From assembly GCA_003229735.1 (NCBI GenBank), contig QIFI01000123.1:1-6939 (forward strand): 6,939 nucleotides of DNA. Reading direction: 5' to 3'. A program made the position numbers and the translations under genes. This stretch comes from Candidatus Anderseniibacteriota bacterium (GTDB lineage Bacteria > Patescibacteriota > Andersenbacteria > UBA10190). How positions within the stretch are numbered: position 1 is the first letter of the stretch; every line of letters begins with the position of its first letter. Positions 1-5,506 of this stretch are shown here, piece after piece. The notes beneath the pieces were generated by a model. The model saw only the letters and a list, made by a program, of their open reading frames with translations, was not told the DNA's origin and ran no database searches.

Positions 1-15
1 GGAAGTTGAACTTCC
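1..15. other. Short near-perfect palindrome downstream of the metal permease
   Basis: GGAAGTT and AACTTCC flank a single central base, giving 7-bp arms. The palindrome lies 21 nt past the stop of the minus-strand permease gene. It could be the stem of a transcription terminator or an operator for whatever lies to the left. The T-tract that would identify a terminator on the minus strand would fall outside the window, so the role is undecided. Confidence 0.3.
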
Positions 16-35
16 AAAGTTTTGCAGAGCTTTCT

Positions 36-854
36 CTATCCGGTGGATTTGAAGAGTGGTTTTAGAAGCAGGGTCAGGATGAAGAAGGCGGTGCTGGTGA
101 GGATGATGGCGGGGCCGGAGGCGACATTGAAAGTGACACTGGAGATCATGCCGATGAAGACGGAGGCGAGACTGATAAAGATGCTAATGATAAACATGCG
201 GGACAAGGAGGGGGAGATATTATGGGCACTGGCGGCCGGTACAACCAACATGGCGGTGACTAATATGACGCCAACCATTTTAATTACCAGGGCGGTGACA
301 GCGGCCAGCAGGAGCAGGAGGAGCAGTTCATATTTTTGGATGGGGATGCCTTCGGCCTGGGCCAGATCAGCATCGAAGGCGATGGCGATAAAAGTTTTAC
401 CGGTGAAGATAATGATCAAGGTGGCCAGGATGGTGATGATTACAGATAAGTAGAGATCCAGACGGCCGACGGTTAAGATATTACCGAACAGAAAATTGAT
501 GAGATTGGCCTGATAGCCGGGGGTGAGCTGGATAAGGATAATGCCGAGGGCTACGGAAGCGGCAAAGAATACCCCAAGCAGAGTATCAAGGGGTAATTTA
601 CTGCGCTGGCGGACTATAGTGATGCCGGCGGCGACCAGCAGAGAATAAATCAGGGCGGCGATGAAAGGATTGACTTGCAGCAGCAGGCCAATAGCAATAC
701 CGGTGAGAGCGGCGTGGCCAATAGCATCGGAGAAGAAAGACATGTGTCGAATAACGACGATGACTCCTAGAATGGCCATGAGGAAACCTAATATCAGGCC
801 CACGAGCAGGGCTCTTTGAAAGAAGGGGAGGGTTAGGAGGGTTAGGTCGAGCAT
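36..854 (-). CDS. Metal (Zn/Mn/Fe-type) ABC transporter permease, ABC-3 family
   Basis: This is an inner-membrane channel subunit of a cluster-9 metal importer, related to ZnuB, MntB and TroC; it would work as a dimer with the ATPase encoded at 1016-1762. With the ATG at 854 it has 272 residues, close to the family length of about 260-290. It is hydrophobic throughout, with several membrane segments. The family signature FSDAIGHAALTGIAIG lies at about residues 41-56, and the conserved stretch VGVILVTAMLVVPAASA at about 194-210. An in-frame ATG at 893 would add 13 residues, but that extension is encoded by the intergenic heptamer repeat and matches nothing in the family, so 854 is preferred. 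No Shine-Dalgarno site precedes either start. The gene follows the ATPase by 161 nt, an unusually wide gap for an ABC pair; I could not identify a promoter in it. The sequence does not tell which metal is carried. No substrate-binding protein gene is present in the window. Confidence 0.93.
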   Translation of the reverse strand: MLDLTLLTLPFFQRALLVGLILGFLMAILGVIVVIRHMSFFSDAIGHAALTGIAIGLLLQVNPFIAALIYSLLVAAGITIVRQRSKLPLDTLLGVFFAASVALGIILIQLTPGYQANLINFLFGNILTVGRLDLYLSVIITILATLIIIFTGKTFIAIAFDADLAQAEGIPIQKYELLLLLLLAAVTALVIKMVGVILVTAMLVVPAASAHNISPSLSRMFIISIFISLASVFIGMISSVTFNVASGPAIILTSTAFFILTLLLKPLFKSTG

Positions 855-863
855 AGTAGAGTT

Positions 864-916
864 AATGACCAATGACCAAATCCCAATGACCACTCAATGA
901 CCAAATCCCAATGACC
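864..916. repeat. Phased heptamer repeat array (AATGACC class)
   Basis: Reading in steps of seven gives AATGACC, AATGACC, AAATCCC, AATGACC, then a 4-nt break (ACTC), then AATGACC, AAATCCC, AATGACC. As a result two perfect 23-bp direct repeats occur at 870-892 and 895-917, 25 bp apart. The array lies just upstream of the permease start on the minus strand. It is AC-rich on the plus strand and has no coding character. A further copy in inverted orientation is at 1983-2007. Confidence 0.85.
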
Positions 917-992
917 AATGTTTTTACTAATGATTGGGTTGTATATATGCGATATCTGAATATAAATCTGTGTGAGGTGTTAGTCATTTGGT

Positions 993-1006
993 AATCAGTT
1001 ATTAGT
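993..1006. repeat. Two heptamers of the AATCAGT class after the ATPase stop
   Basis: AATCAGT and TATTAGT lie side by side in the gap between the ATPase and permease genes. They match the longer AATCAGT-class array after pilC (5279-5313). Between this pair and the array at 864-916 the sequence (917-992) is AT-rich, and I see no convincing promoter or terminator in it. Confidence 0.5.
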
Positions 1007-1015
1007 TGGTATTTT

Positions 1016-1762
1016 TTAATGCTGGTGTTCGAAGTGGCTGACGGTACCGCCGTACATGGCCTGGAGAGTTTCGTTGGTGAGTACTTTATGAGGGCGGCCG
1101 GAGCATAGCAATTGCTTATTAAGGCAAAGGACCTGATCGGCGTAATTCATAACAATTTGCAGTTCGTGGCTAATTATGACCAGGGTTAATTTATCCCGGG
1201 TTTGGATGCGGCGCAGGAGCGGATAAATAGTTTCCTGACCTTGGGTGTCGATGCCGGCGGCCGGCTCATCAAGCAAGAGTAGTTTAGGATTATCCATCAG
1301 ACTGTAAGCTAATAGGATGCGCTGCATTTGGCCGCCGGATAAAACATGGAGCCGACTGGTTAATAAGGAACCGGCACCGACCATATCGAGCAGGTTTAGC
1401 ATGCGCTTATTTTCGGCGGCGCTCATGCCCAGAGGGCGGGAAGACTTGAGAGAAAACAAGCCCTGGACGGTGAGGGGGAGATGGCGGTCGAGATTTATCC
1501 GCTGGGGAATATAGGACACCAGGTGGGAAATTTTACGGTATTGTTCGTGAGGGGTGCCGAATATATCTACTTGACCGGTGTTTTTTGGGATGAGGCGGAG
1601 GATGGTTTTAAGAAGCACGGATTTTCCGGCGCCATTGGGGCCGATAATAGCGGTGGTGGAATTGTCTGGAATAGAAAAGCTGATGTTATCGATGATCAGA
1701 TGTTGGTCCAGGGTGACAGATAAATCAGTGACTTTAATGGCGGGGGGCGAGGGTTCATTCAT
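1016..1762 (-). CDS. Metal (Zn/Mn/Fe-type) ABC transporter ATP-binding protein
   Basis: This 248-residue cytoplasmic ATPase powers a metal importer of the ZnuC/MntB-like group, and its length is typical. All nucleotide-binding motifs are present: Walker A GPNGAGKS (residues 41-48), Q-loop Gln87 in YIPQR, signature LSGGQMQR (141-148), Walker B LLLLDEP (161-167), D-loop GID (170-172) and H-loop His199 in SHE. The C-terminus ends in a His-containing tail (His243, His246, His248), a feature often seen in metal-transporter ATPases. The ATG at 1762 is preceded by no Shine-Dalgarno sequence but by an extended -10 element 13 nt upstream, which fits a nearly leaderless transcript. It is the first gene of the minus-strand pair, with the permease next. 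The family assignment is secure; the metal is not determined. Confidence 0.94.
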   Translation of the reverse strand: MNEPSPPAIKVTDLSVTLDQHLIIDNISFSIPDNSTTAIIGPNGAGKSVLLKTILRLIPKNTGQVDIFGTPHEQYRKISHLVSYIPQRINLDRHLPLTVQGLFSLKSSRPLGMSAAENKRMLNLLDMVGAGSLLTSRLHVLSGGQMQRILLAYSLMDNPKLLLLDEPAAGIDTQGQETIYPLLRRIQTRDKLTLVIISHELQIVMNYADQVLCLNKQLLCSGRPHKVLTNETLQAMYGGTVSHFEHQH

Positions 1763-1775
1763 AATAAGTATTTTT

Positions 1776-1784
1776 AGTGTAGCA
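1776..1784 (-). promoter_or_regulatory. Extended -10 promoter of the metal ABC genes
   Basis: On the minus strand the sequence reads TGC-TACACT, an extended -10 (TGN plus a hexamer matching TATAAT at 4 of 6 positions). It ends 13 nt before the ATG at 1762. Transcription would start about 6 nt ahead of the start codon. No good -35 hexamer lies at 16-18 bp. A TTGACA on this strand (1836-1841) lies inside the heptamer repeat at the wrong distance. The spacing mirrors that of the pilB promoter. An A/T palindrome at 1806-1815 just upstream could be an UP-like element or an operator, which is speculative. Confidence 0.45.
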
Positions 1785-1812
1785 GAGTTGGGGAGATGAA
1801 TGGGTTTTTTAA

Positions 1813-1866
1813 AAATCTAAATTTCAAAATCCAAATGTCAAATCAATGACTAAAATCCAAATGATT
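1813..1866. repeat. Phased heptamer repeat array (AAATCCA class)
   Basis: Steps of seven read AAATCTA, AATTTCA, AAATCCA, AATGTCA, a 4-nt break (AATC), AATGACT, then AAAATCCA (one extra A) and AATGATT. The 25 bases at 1819-1843 are identical to 3951-3975 in the pilB-pilC gap. The array lies upstream of the ATPase gene. Confidence 0.8.
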
Positions 1867-1877
1867 AAAGGCGACGG

Positions 1878-1924
1878 CGCGTCCCTCATCCTGGCTTTCT
1901 CCCCAGGGGGGAGAAGGGAGCGCG
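1878..1924. repeat. GC-rich hairpin element
   Basis: The inner stem is TTCTCCCC (1897-1904) with GGGGAGAA (1908-1915) around a 3-nt loop. The outer stem CGCGTCCC (1878-1885) pairs with 1916-1924, leaving one bulged G. The composition differs sharply from the AT-rich flanks. It resembles the GC-rich CCCTC...GAGGG hairpin repeats found between genes in many bacteria; that comparison is from memory. No T-run follows on either strand, so it is not an obvious intrinsic terminator. Confidence 0.6.
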
Positions 1925-1982
1925 GTTACGGGAACTTCCATTTGATATATTGATATTTCTTTGAATGGAATGGATTTCGTAA

Positions 1983-2007
1983 GTGGTCATTGGGAATTGG
2001 TCATTAG
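1983..2007. repeat. Inverted copy of the AATGACC heptamer block
   Basis: The reverse complement reads AATGACC, AATTCCC, AATGACC, AC. It matches the block at 871-893 with one mismatch but in the opposite orientation. Copies in both orientations flanking the transporter locus suggest a dispersed repeat family and not a local duplication. Confidence 0.75.
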
Positions 2008-2023
2008 AGACTATACTGTTCCA

Positions 2024-2143
2024 CCTCCTCTAATTACCCCTCCAGCCTTTGCCAAGGCTATGGCTGGCAGGCGGGCTGAGGGGAGGAGCATCTCATTTAG
2101 TTTCTTCCTTCGAGAGGAGAGGGGTTATTTAACGGGTTCTTAA
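2024..2143. repeat. Foldback repeat upstream of pilB
   Basis: The left arm (TAATTACCCCTC, 2031-2042) is inverted as GAGGGGTTATTT at 2119-2130, with 10 of 12 matches. Inside are a perfect hairpin AGCCTT-TGCC-AAGGCT (2044-2059) and a second partner arm, GGCTGAGGGGAGGAG (2074-2088). The right end GGGTTATTTAACGGGTTCTT (from 2122) is closely related to the right end of the foldback at 5336-5506. It may be a non-autonomous mobile repeat. No transposase or target-site duplication was recognised. Confidence 0.5.
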
Positions 2144-2184
2144 AAAAACTTGAGGAGGAATTATCGGTGAGGGGGATGGTGATA

Positions 2185-2193
2185 TGTTATAAT
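2185..2193 (+). promoter_or_regulatory. Extended -10 promoter of pilB
   Basis: TGT-TATAAT is a perfect extended -10 element ending 12 nt before the pilB ATG. The predicted transcription start is about 2200, leaving a leader of only some 6 nt, so pilB mRNA is probably leaderless or nearly so. No -35 match is seen at the usual distance, as is common for extended -10 promoters. The last bases of the hexamer begin a heptamer-like AATCAGT (2191-2197). Confidence 0.65.
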
Positions 2194-2205
2194 CAGTAAG
2201 TAATT

Positions 2206-3939
2206 ATGGTAGAGGATACAAATTTAAAGATTCTAAAAATTCTGGTGGAGCAGAAGGCGATTAAGGACGTGAGTAATCTGAAAGATATACAAAAACAAAT
2301 AACCGAGGGAGCTTCCTTGCATCAGTTGCTGGTTGATAGCGGGCAAGTGGATGGGGACGTTCTGGCGCAGGTGATAGCCGGTGTATATGAATTGCCGACG
2401 GTGGATTTAAAAGACCATAGAATTGAGCAGGATGTATTGTCGATTATTCCGGAATCAACGGCTCGAGGTCATATGATTGTCGCCTATAGACAAAATGAAA
2501 AGGGATTATTAGTGGCTATGGCAGATCCGGCAGATCGACAGATCGTGGAATTTATCAGAAAAAAAGTGGATGTACCGGTGGTGCTGGCGGTGGGCAGTAT
2601 TGGGGCAATTAGGGACGCGTTGGGACAATATCAGCAAAGTCTGGAAGTGGAGCTGGGTGACATTGTCGATCAGGAGTTAAAAAATGTGGGACATCCATCC
2701 GACGACTTGAGCGAAGCGGCGGAGGATTTACCTATTATCAAGATTGTGCAGGCGATATTGAAGCACGCGATTACTGAAGGGGCATCGGATATACACATTG
2801 AACCGACGGAGAAACGGGTGATTGTGAGATATCGAGTGGATGGTATATTGCGGGATTCGTTGATATTACCCAGAGTAGTGTTGGCGGGGGTGGTGGCCAG
2901 GATTAAGGTGTTAAGTAATTTGAAAATTGATGAGCATCGTCTGCCCCAGGATGGAAGATTTAAGATTGAGGCGGAAGAGTATAAGGTGGCATTTCGGGTG
3001 TCCACCTTGCCGGTGTTTGACGGAGAGAAGGTGGTGATGCGGTTATTGGATGAGTCATCCAACACCTTGAATCTGGGCAATATTGGAATCAGGCCGAAGC
3101 CGCTTAAAGTAATGCGGCGGATAATCAAGCGGCCGCATGGGATGGTATTAGTAACCGGGCCGACCGGTTCGGGTAAAACCACCACCTTGTACGCGACGAT
3201 GAAAGAGATTAATACGGCTGGAGTGAACATCAGCACTATTGAAGATCCGATCGAGTATCGGATGCCGCGGATTAATCAGACGCAGGTGCATCCTAAGATT
3301 GGCATGACATTCGCTAATGGTCTTAGGGCTCTGGTCAGGCAAGACCCGGATATCATTATGGTAGGTGAAATTCGGGATGAAGAGACGGCGGCGCTGGCGG
3401 TTAACGCGGCGTTGACGGGTCATCTGGTTTTATCAACTTTGCATACCAATAGCGCGGCGGGGGCATTGCCCAGGCTTAGGGATATGAAAGTGGAGGCATT
3501 TTTACTGGCTTCAACCTTAAATCTGGTGCTGGCCCAGCGGCTGGTGAGAAAATTGTGCGAGAAGTGCCGGAAGAAAACCAAGATAACAGCGGATGTTTTA
3601 GATGATCTAAAGGATAATTTTGACGTGGAAGATATTTTAGAGACGTTGAAGCGGGAGAAAGTGGTACCCAGCAAGGCGACGTGGGATCAGATTGAAGTTT
3701 ATGAAGCGGCGCAGTGTGAGTATTGCAAGGATGGATATAAAGGGAGAATCGGCATTTATGAATTGATTGAATTTGATTCGAAAATCCAGGCGATATTGAC
3801 GGCGAAAATAACCTCCGGGGAATTGGAGAAGGTGGCTAGAGAACAGCAAAATATGGTGAGTATGCTGGAGGATGGGATGCTTAAGGTGGCTGAAGGGATA
3901 ACCAGTTTGGAAGAAGTGTTGCGGGTGGCGCGGGAGTAG
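2206..3939 (+). CDS. pilB: Type IV pilus assembly ATPase PilB (GspE/PulE family)
   Basis: This cytoplasmic hexameric ATPase drives pilin extension together with the PilC platform. At 577 residues it has normal family length. An N-terminal MshEN-like domain (about residues 1-150) precedes the secretion-ATPase core. Motifs in order are ASDIHIEP (193-200), LPQDGRF (246-252), Walker A GPTGSGKT (318-325), Asp box with EDPIEYR (346-352), Walker B region DIIMVGEIRDEE (382-393) and His box with HLVLSTLHTN (406-415). Two CxxC pairs, Cys451/Cys454 and Cys504/Cys507, form the zinc-binding motif typical of PilB/GspE extension ATPases; PilT retraction ATPases usually lack it. The ATG at 2206 has no Shine-Dalgarno site but a strong -10 element directly upstream, which supports this start. 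pilC follows after 120 bp with its own candidate promoter. No pilT lies between them. Confidence 0.97.
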   Translation: MVEDTNLKILKILVEQKAIKDVSNLKDIQKQITEGASLHQLLVDSGQVDGDVLAQVIAGVYELPTVDLKDHRIEQDVLSIIPESTARGHMIVAYRQNEKGLLVAMADPADRQIVEFIRKKVDVPVVLAVGSIGAIRDALGQYQQSLEVELGDIVDQELKNVGHPSDDLSEAAEDLPIIKIVQAILKHAITEGASDIHIEPTEKRVIVRYRVDGILRDSLILPRVVLAGVVARIKVLSNLKIDEHRLPQDGRFKIEAEEYKVAFRVSTLPVFDGEKVVMRLLDESSNTLNLGNIGIRPKPLKVMRRIIKRPHGMVLVTGPTGSGKTTTLYATMKEINTAGVNISTIEDPIEYRMPRINQTQVHPKIGMTFANGLRALVRQDPDIIMVGEIRDEETAALAVNAALTGHLVLSTLHTNSAAGALPRLRDMKVEAFLLASTLNLVLAQRLVRKLCEKCRKKTKITADVLDDLKDNFDVEDILETLKREKVVPSKATWDQIEVYEAAQCEYCKDGYKGRIGIYELIEFDSKIQAILTAKITSGELEKVAREQQNMVSMLEDGMLKVAEGITSLEEVLRVARE

Positions 3940-3944
3940 CACCT

Positions 3945-3997
3945 AAATCCAAATTTCAAAATCCAAATGTCAAATAAAATCCAAAGCCCAAATGTAT
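3945..3997. repeat. Phased heptamer repeat array between pilB and pilC
   Basis: Steps of seven read AAATCCA, AATTTCA, AAATCCA, AATGTCA, a 4-nt break (AATA), then AAATCCA, AAGCCCA, AATGTAT. The first four units share an identical 25-bp stretch with 1819-1843. The array starts 5 nt after the pilB stop and ends before the candidate pilC promoter. Confidence 0.85.
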
Positions 3998-4014
3998 AAA
4001 TACCGACTATGGGT

Positions 4015-4020
4015 TATAAT
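4015..4020 (+). promoter_or_regulatory. Candidate -10 element for pilC
   Basis: A perfect TATAAT lies 39 nt before the pilC ATG. No TGN extension and no clear -35 accompany it, so it is weaker evidence than the pilB promoter. A second, poorer hexamer, GATAAT (4045-4050), lies 9 nt before the ATG, which is slightly too close. If the first one is used, pilC has a leader of about 33 nt without a recognisable Shine-Dalgarno site. Confidence 0.4.
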
Positions 4021-4059
4021 GTAAGCTAGGCGATGGTTAGTTTTGATAATTTTTAGATT

Positions 4060-5277
4060 ATGCCACTTTATACATTTGAGGGGAGGAATGAAAAAACTGG
4101 AGAAGTAACGCGCGGAGTGCGGGAATCACCAACGCACGCGGCTTTAGGACAGGACTTGTTGAGCGAAGGGGTGTTGTTGACGCGGTATGTGCAGAAAACA
4201 CAAAGTACTCCCGGAGGATCAATTTTATCGGCGGTGCTTAACAAGGTACCGACGATTGAGAGGGCTCTATTCGCCAGATATTTCGCGTTAATGTTAAGAG
4301 CCGGTCTGGACGTGAAGCGGGCGATTGGAGCCCTGCAGAAGCAGACGAAAAATAAGCCGATGCAAAAGGCATTAGAGACAGTGCATCAGGATGTGGAAAG
4401 AGGCAAGACTTTAGCGGAAAGCATGCAGAAGTTTCCCAATGCTTTCCCGCCGATATTTGTCAGCTTTGTGCAGGTGGGTGAAGCAACGGGCCGACTGCAG
4501 GAATCCTTGGAAGTATTAGCCGATCAATTGCAGAAGGAGTATGAGTTAAAGCGGGCGATTAAGGGAGGACTAATGTATCCAATTGTGATTATCCTGGCTT
4601 TGATAGCGGTGGGAATAGCCATGATGTATTTTGTGGTGCCGAAATTAGTGGAGGTGTTTGAAGGGTTTGACGTGGATTTGCCGGTGCCGACCAGAGTGCT
4701 GATCTGGATGAGCGGAGTGTTTCAGAATTATTGGTATTTATTGATACTCGGCACCTTGGTGTTGATAGTGGGCGGATGGGGTTTACTGCGAGTAAAGTCA
4801 GTTAAGGCATCGGTGATGCACGGAATGTTGTATGTGCCGATTATAGGGCCGATTATCGTGGAAATTAATTTGGCCAGGTTTGCCAGAAATCTGGGATCGT
4901 TATTAAAAAGTGGAGTATCGTTTGTTAAGGCGCTGGAAATTTTGGGGTCCAACTCGCCTCATCCCAGTTATGCCAAGGTGTTCGTGGCGGCTCGGGAGCA
5001 TGTGAAGCAGGGAAAAGAATTATCAGACTATCTGGATGGATTTAATCGAATGTTTCCGCCGATCGTGATTAATGTGCTCAAAGTAGGAGAAGAAACGGGA
5101 GCTTTGGATGAAGTATTAAATGAAGTGGCGCTTTTTTATGAGGGAGAGGTGGATCAGACTATGAAGAATCTGACTTCTATAATGGAGCCGGTGCTGATGA
5201 TTCTGGTGGGGCTGGCGGTGGGAGCATTAGCGGTATCGGTAATTTCTCCAATATATGATTTGGTGAATGTAATTTAA
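4060..5277 (+). CDS. pilC: Type IV pilus inner-membrane platform protein PilC (GspF family)
   Basis: This integral membrane protein couples the PilB motor to pilin assembly. Its 405 residues match the usual PilC length. It has the family's duplicated T2SF layout. The first copy begins with FARYFALMLRAGLDVKRAIG (71-90) and contains FPPIFVSFVQVGEATGRL (129-146). The second begins with FARNLGSLLKSGVSFVKALE (274-293) and contains FPPIVINVLKVGEETGAL (332-349). Membrane segments fall at about 171-192, 223-242 and 374-395. The MPLYTFEGRN opening is typical, so the ATG at 4060 is well supported. No Shine-Dalgarno site is visible. The gene lies between pilB and the prepilin gene, fitting a pilus assembly cluster. 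Confidence 0.97.
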   Translation: MPLYTFEGRNEKTGEVTRGVRESPTHAALGQDLLSEGVLLTRYVQKTQSTPGGSILSAVLNKVPTIERALFARYFALMLRAGLDVKRAIGALQKQTKNKPMQKALETVHQDVERGKTLAESMQKFPNAFPPIFVSFVQVGEATGRLQESLEVLADQLQKEYELKRAIKGGLMYPIVIILALIAVGIAMMYFVVPKLVEVFEGFDVDLPVPTRVLIWMSGVFQNYWYLLILGTLVLIVGGWGLLRVKSVKASVMHGMLYVPIIGPIIVEINLARFARNLGSLLKSGVSFVKALEILGSNSPHPSYAKVFVAAREHVKQGKELSDYLDGFNRMFPPIVINVLKVGEETGALDEVLNEVALFYEGEVDQTMKNLTSIMEPVLMILVGLAVGALAVSVISPIYDLVNVI

Positions 5278-5278
5278 T

Positions 5279-5313
5279 AATCAGTAATCAGTAATTAGTA
5301 ACTGGTAACTAGT
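5279..5313. repeat. Tandem heptamer array after pilC (AATCAGT class)
   Basis: Five uninterrupted units follow the pilC stop almost immediately: AATCAGT, AATCAGT, AATTAGT, AACTGGT, AACTAGT, then a partial AATG. All fit AAYYRGT. Related units occur at 993-1006 and at 2191-2197. Confidence 0.85.
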
Positions 5314-5335
5314 AATGTTGAAGAACCCGCTTGGT

Positions 5336-5506
5336 TATAAGAGCCCATTAAATAACCCCCTTTCCGCCCGAATTCTCCCTGGACTTGGCTCAAAAATCCG
5401 TAAGACTCGTCGAAGTAAGAGCTATTACTTCTCCTCATCTTCCGAATTTTTGATCTCAAGCCAGGAAGATTTCGCAACGAAAAAGGGTTATTTAATGGGC
5501 TCTAAG
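5336..5506. repeat. Long foldback (inverted repeat) reaching into the prepilin start
   Basis: The left arm GAGCCCATTAAATAACCC (5341-5358) is the exact reverse complement of GGGTTATTTAATGGGCTC (5485-5502). One further pair extends it outward, and four more pairs lie inward after two mismatches. Weaker inverted similarity then continues for most of 5360-5400 against 5442-5484, for example around TCCAGG/CCAGGA. The roughly 40-nt centre holds its own perfect hairpin, GAAGTAA-GAGCTA-TTACTTC. The right arm includes the prepilin ATG at 5495. The overall form suggests a MITE-like element or a large RNA stem. No transposase is present. Confidence 0.75.

Larger units (their letters stand above)
1763..2205. 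other. Divergent intergenic region of 443 bp, no gene supported
   Basis: This gap separates the minus-strand metal transporter from the plus-strand pilus genes. From left to right it holds a minus-strand extended -10, an A/T palindrome (TTTTTAAAAA at 1806-1815), a heptamer array, a GC-rich hairpin, an inverted heptamer block, a foldback repeat and the pilB promoter. A 60-codon open frame at 1961-2143 is built entirely from these repeats and shows no protein-like composition. I see nothing further in 1925-1982. Confidence 0.7.

Noticed and set aside
855..893. Longer start for the permease at 893
   Set aside because: The extra 13 residues are a translation of the AATGACC repeats, and family members begin near the ATG at 854.
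864..916. CRISPR array
   Set aside because: Units are 7 bp and contiguous, without spacers of the usual length, and no cas genes are near.
1961..2143. Plus-strand open frame of 60 codons upstream of pilB
   Set aside because: It consists of the inverted heptamer block and foldback repeat, and its translation has no recognisable domain.
2670..3236. Long minus-strand open frame inside pilB
   Set aside because: It is antisense to the conserved PilB core including Walker A, and is a shadow of the real gene's codon bias.
5336..5341. TATAAG as a -10 element for the prepilin gene
   Set aside because: It lies in the left foldback arm about 155 nt from the start, without a TGN extension or a -35 at workable spacing.
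5295..5477. Minus-strand open frame of 60 codons
   Set aside because: It lies within the tandem heptamers and foldback, has no promoter or ribosome site, and resembles no known protein.
5315..5494. In-frame upstream ATG giving the prepilin a 60-residue N-terminal extension
   Set aside because: The extension is encoded by the foldback repeat and would put the cleavage site after about 68 residues, whereas the ATG at 5495 yields a standard 8-residue leader.
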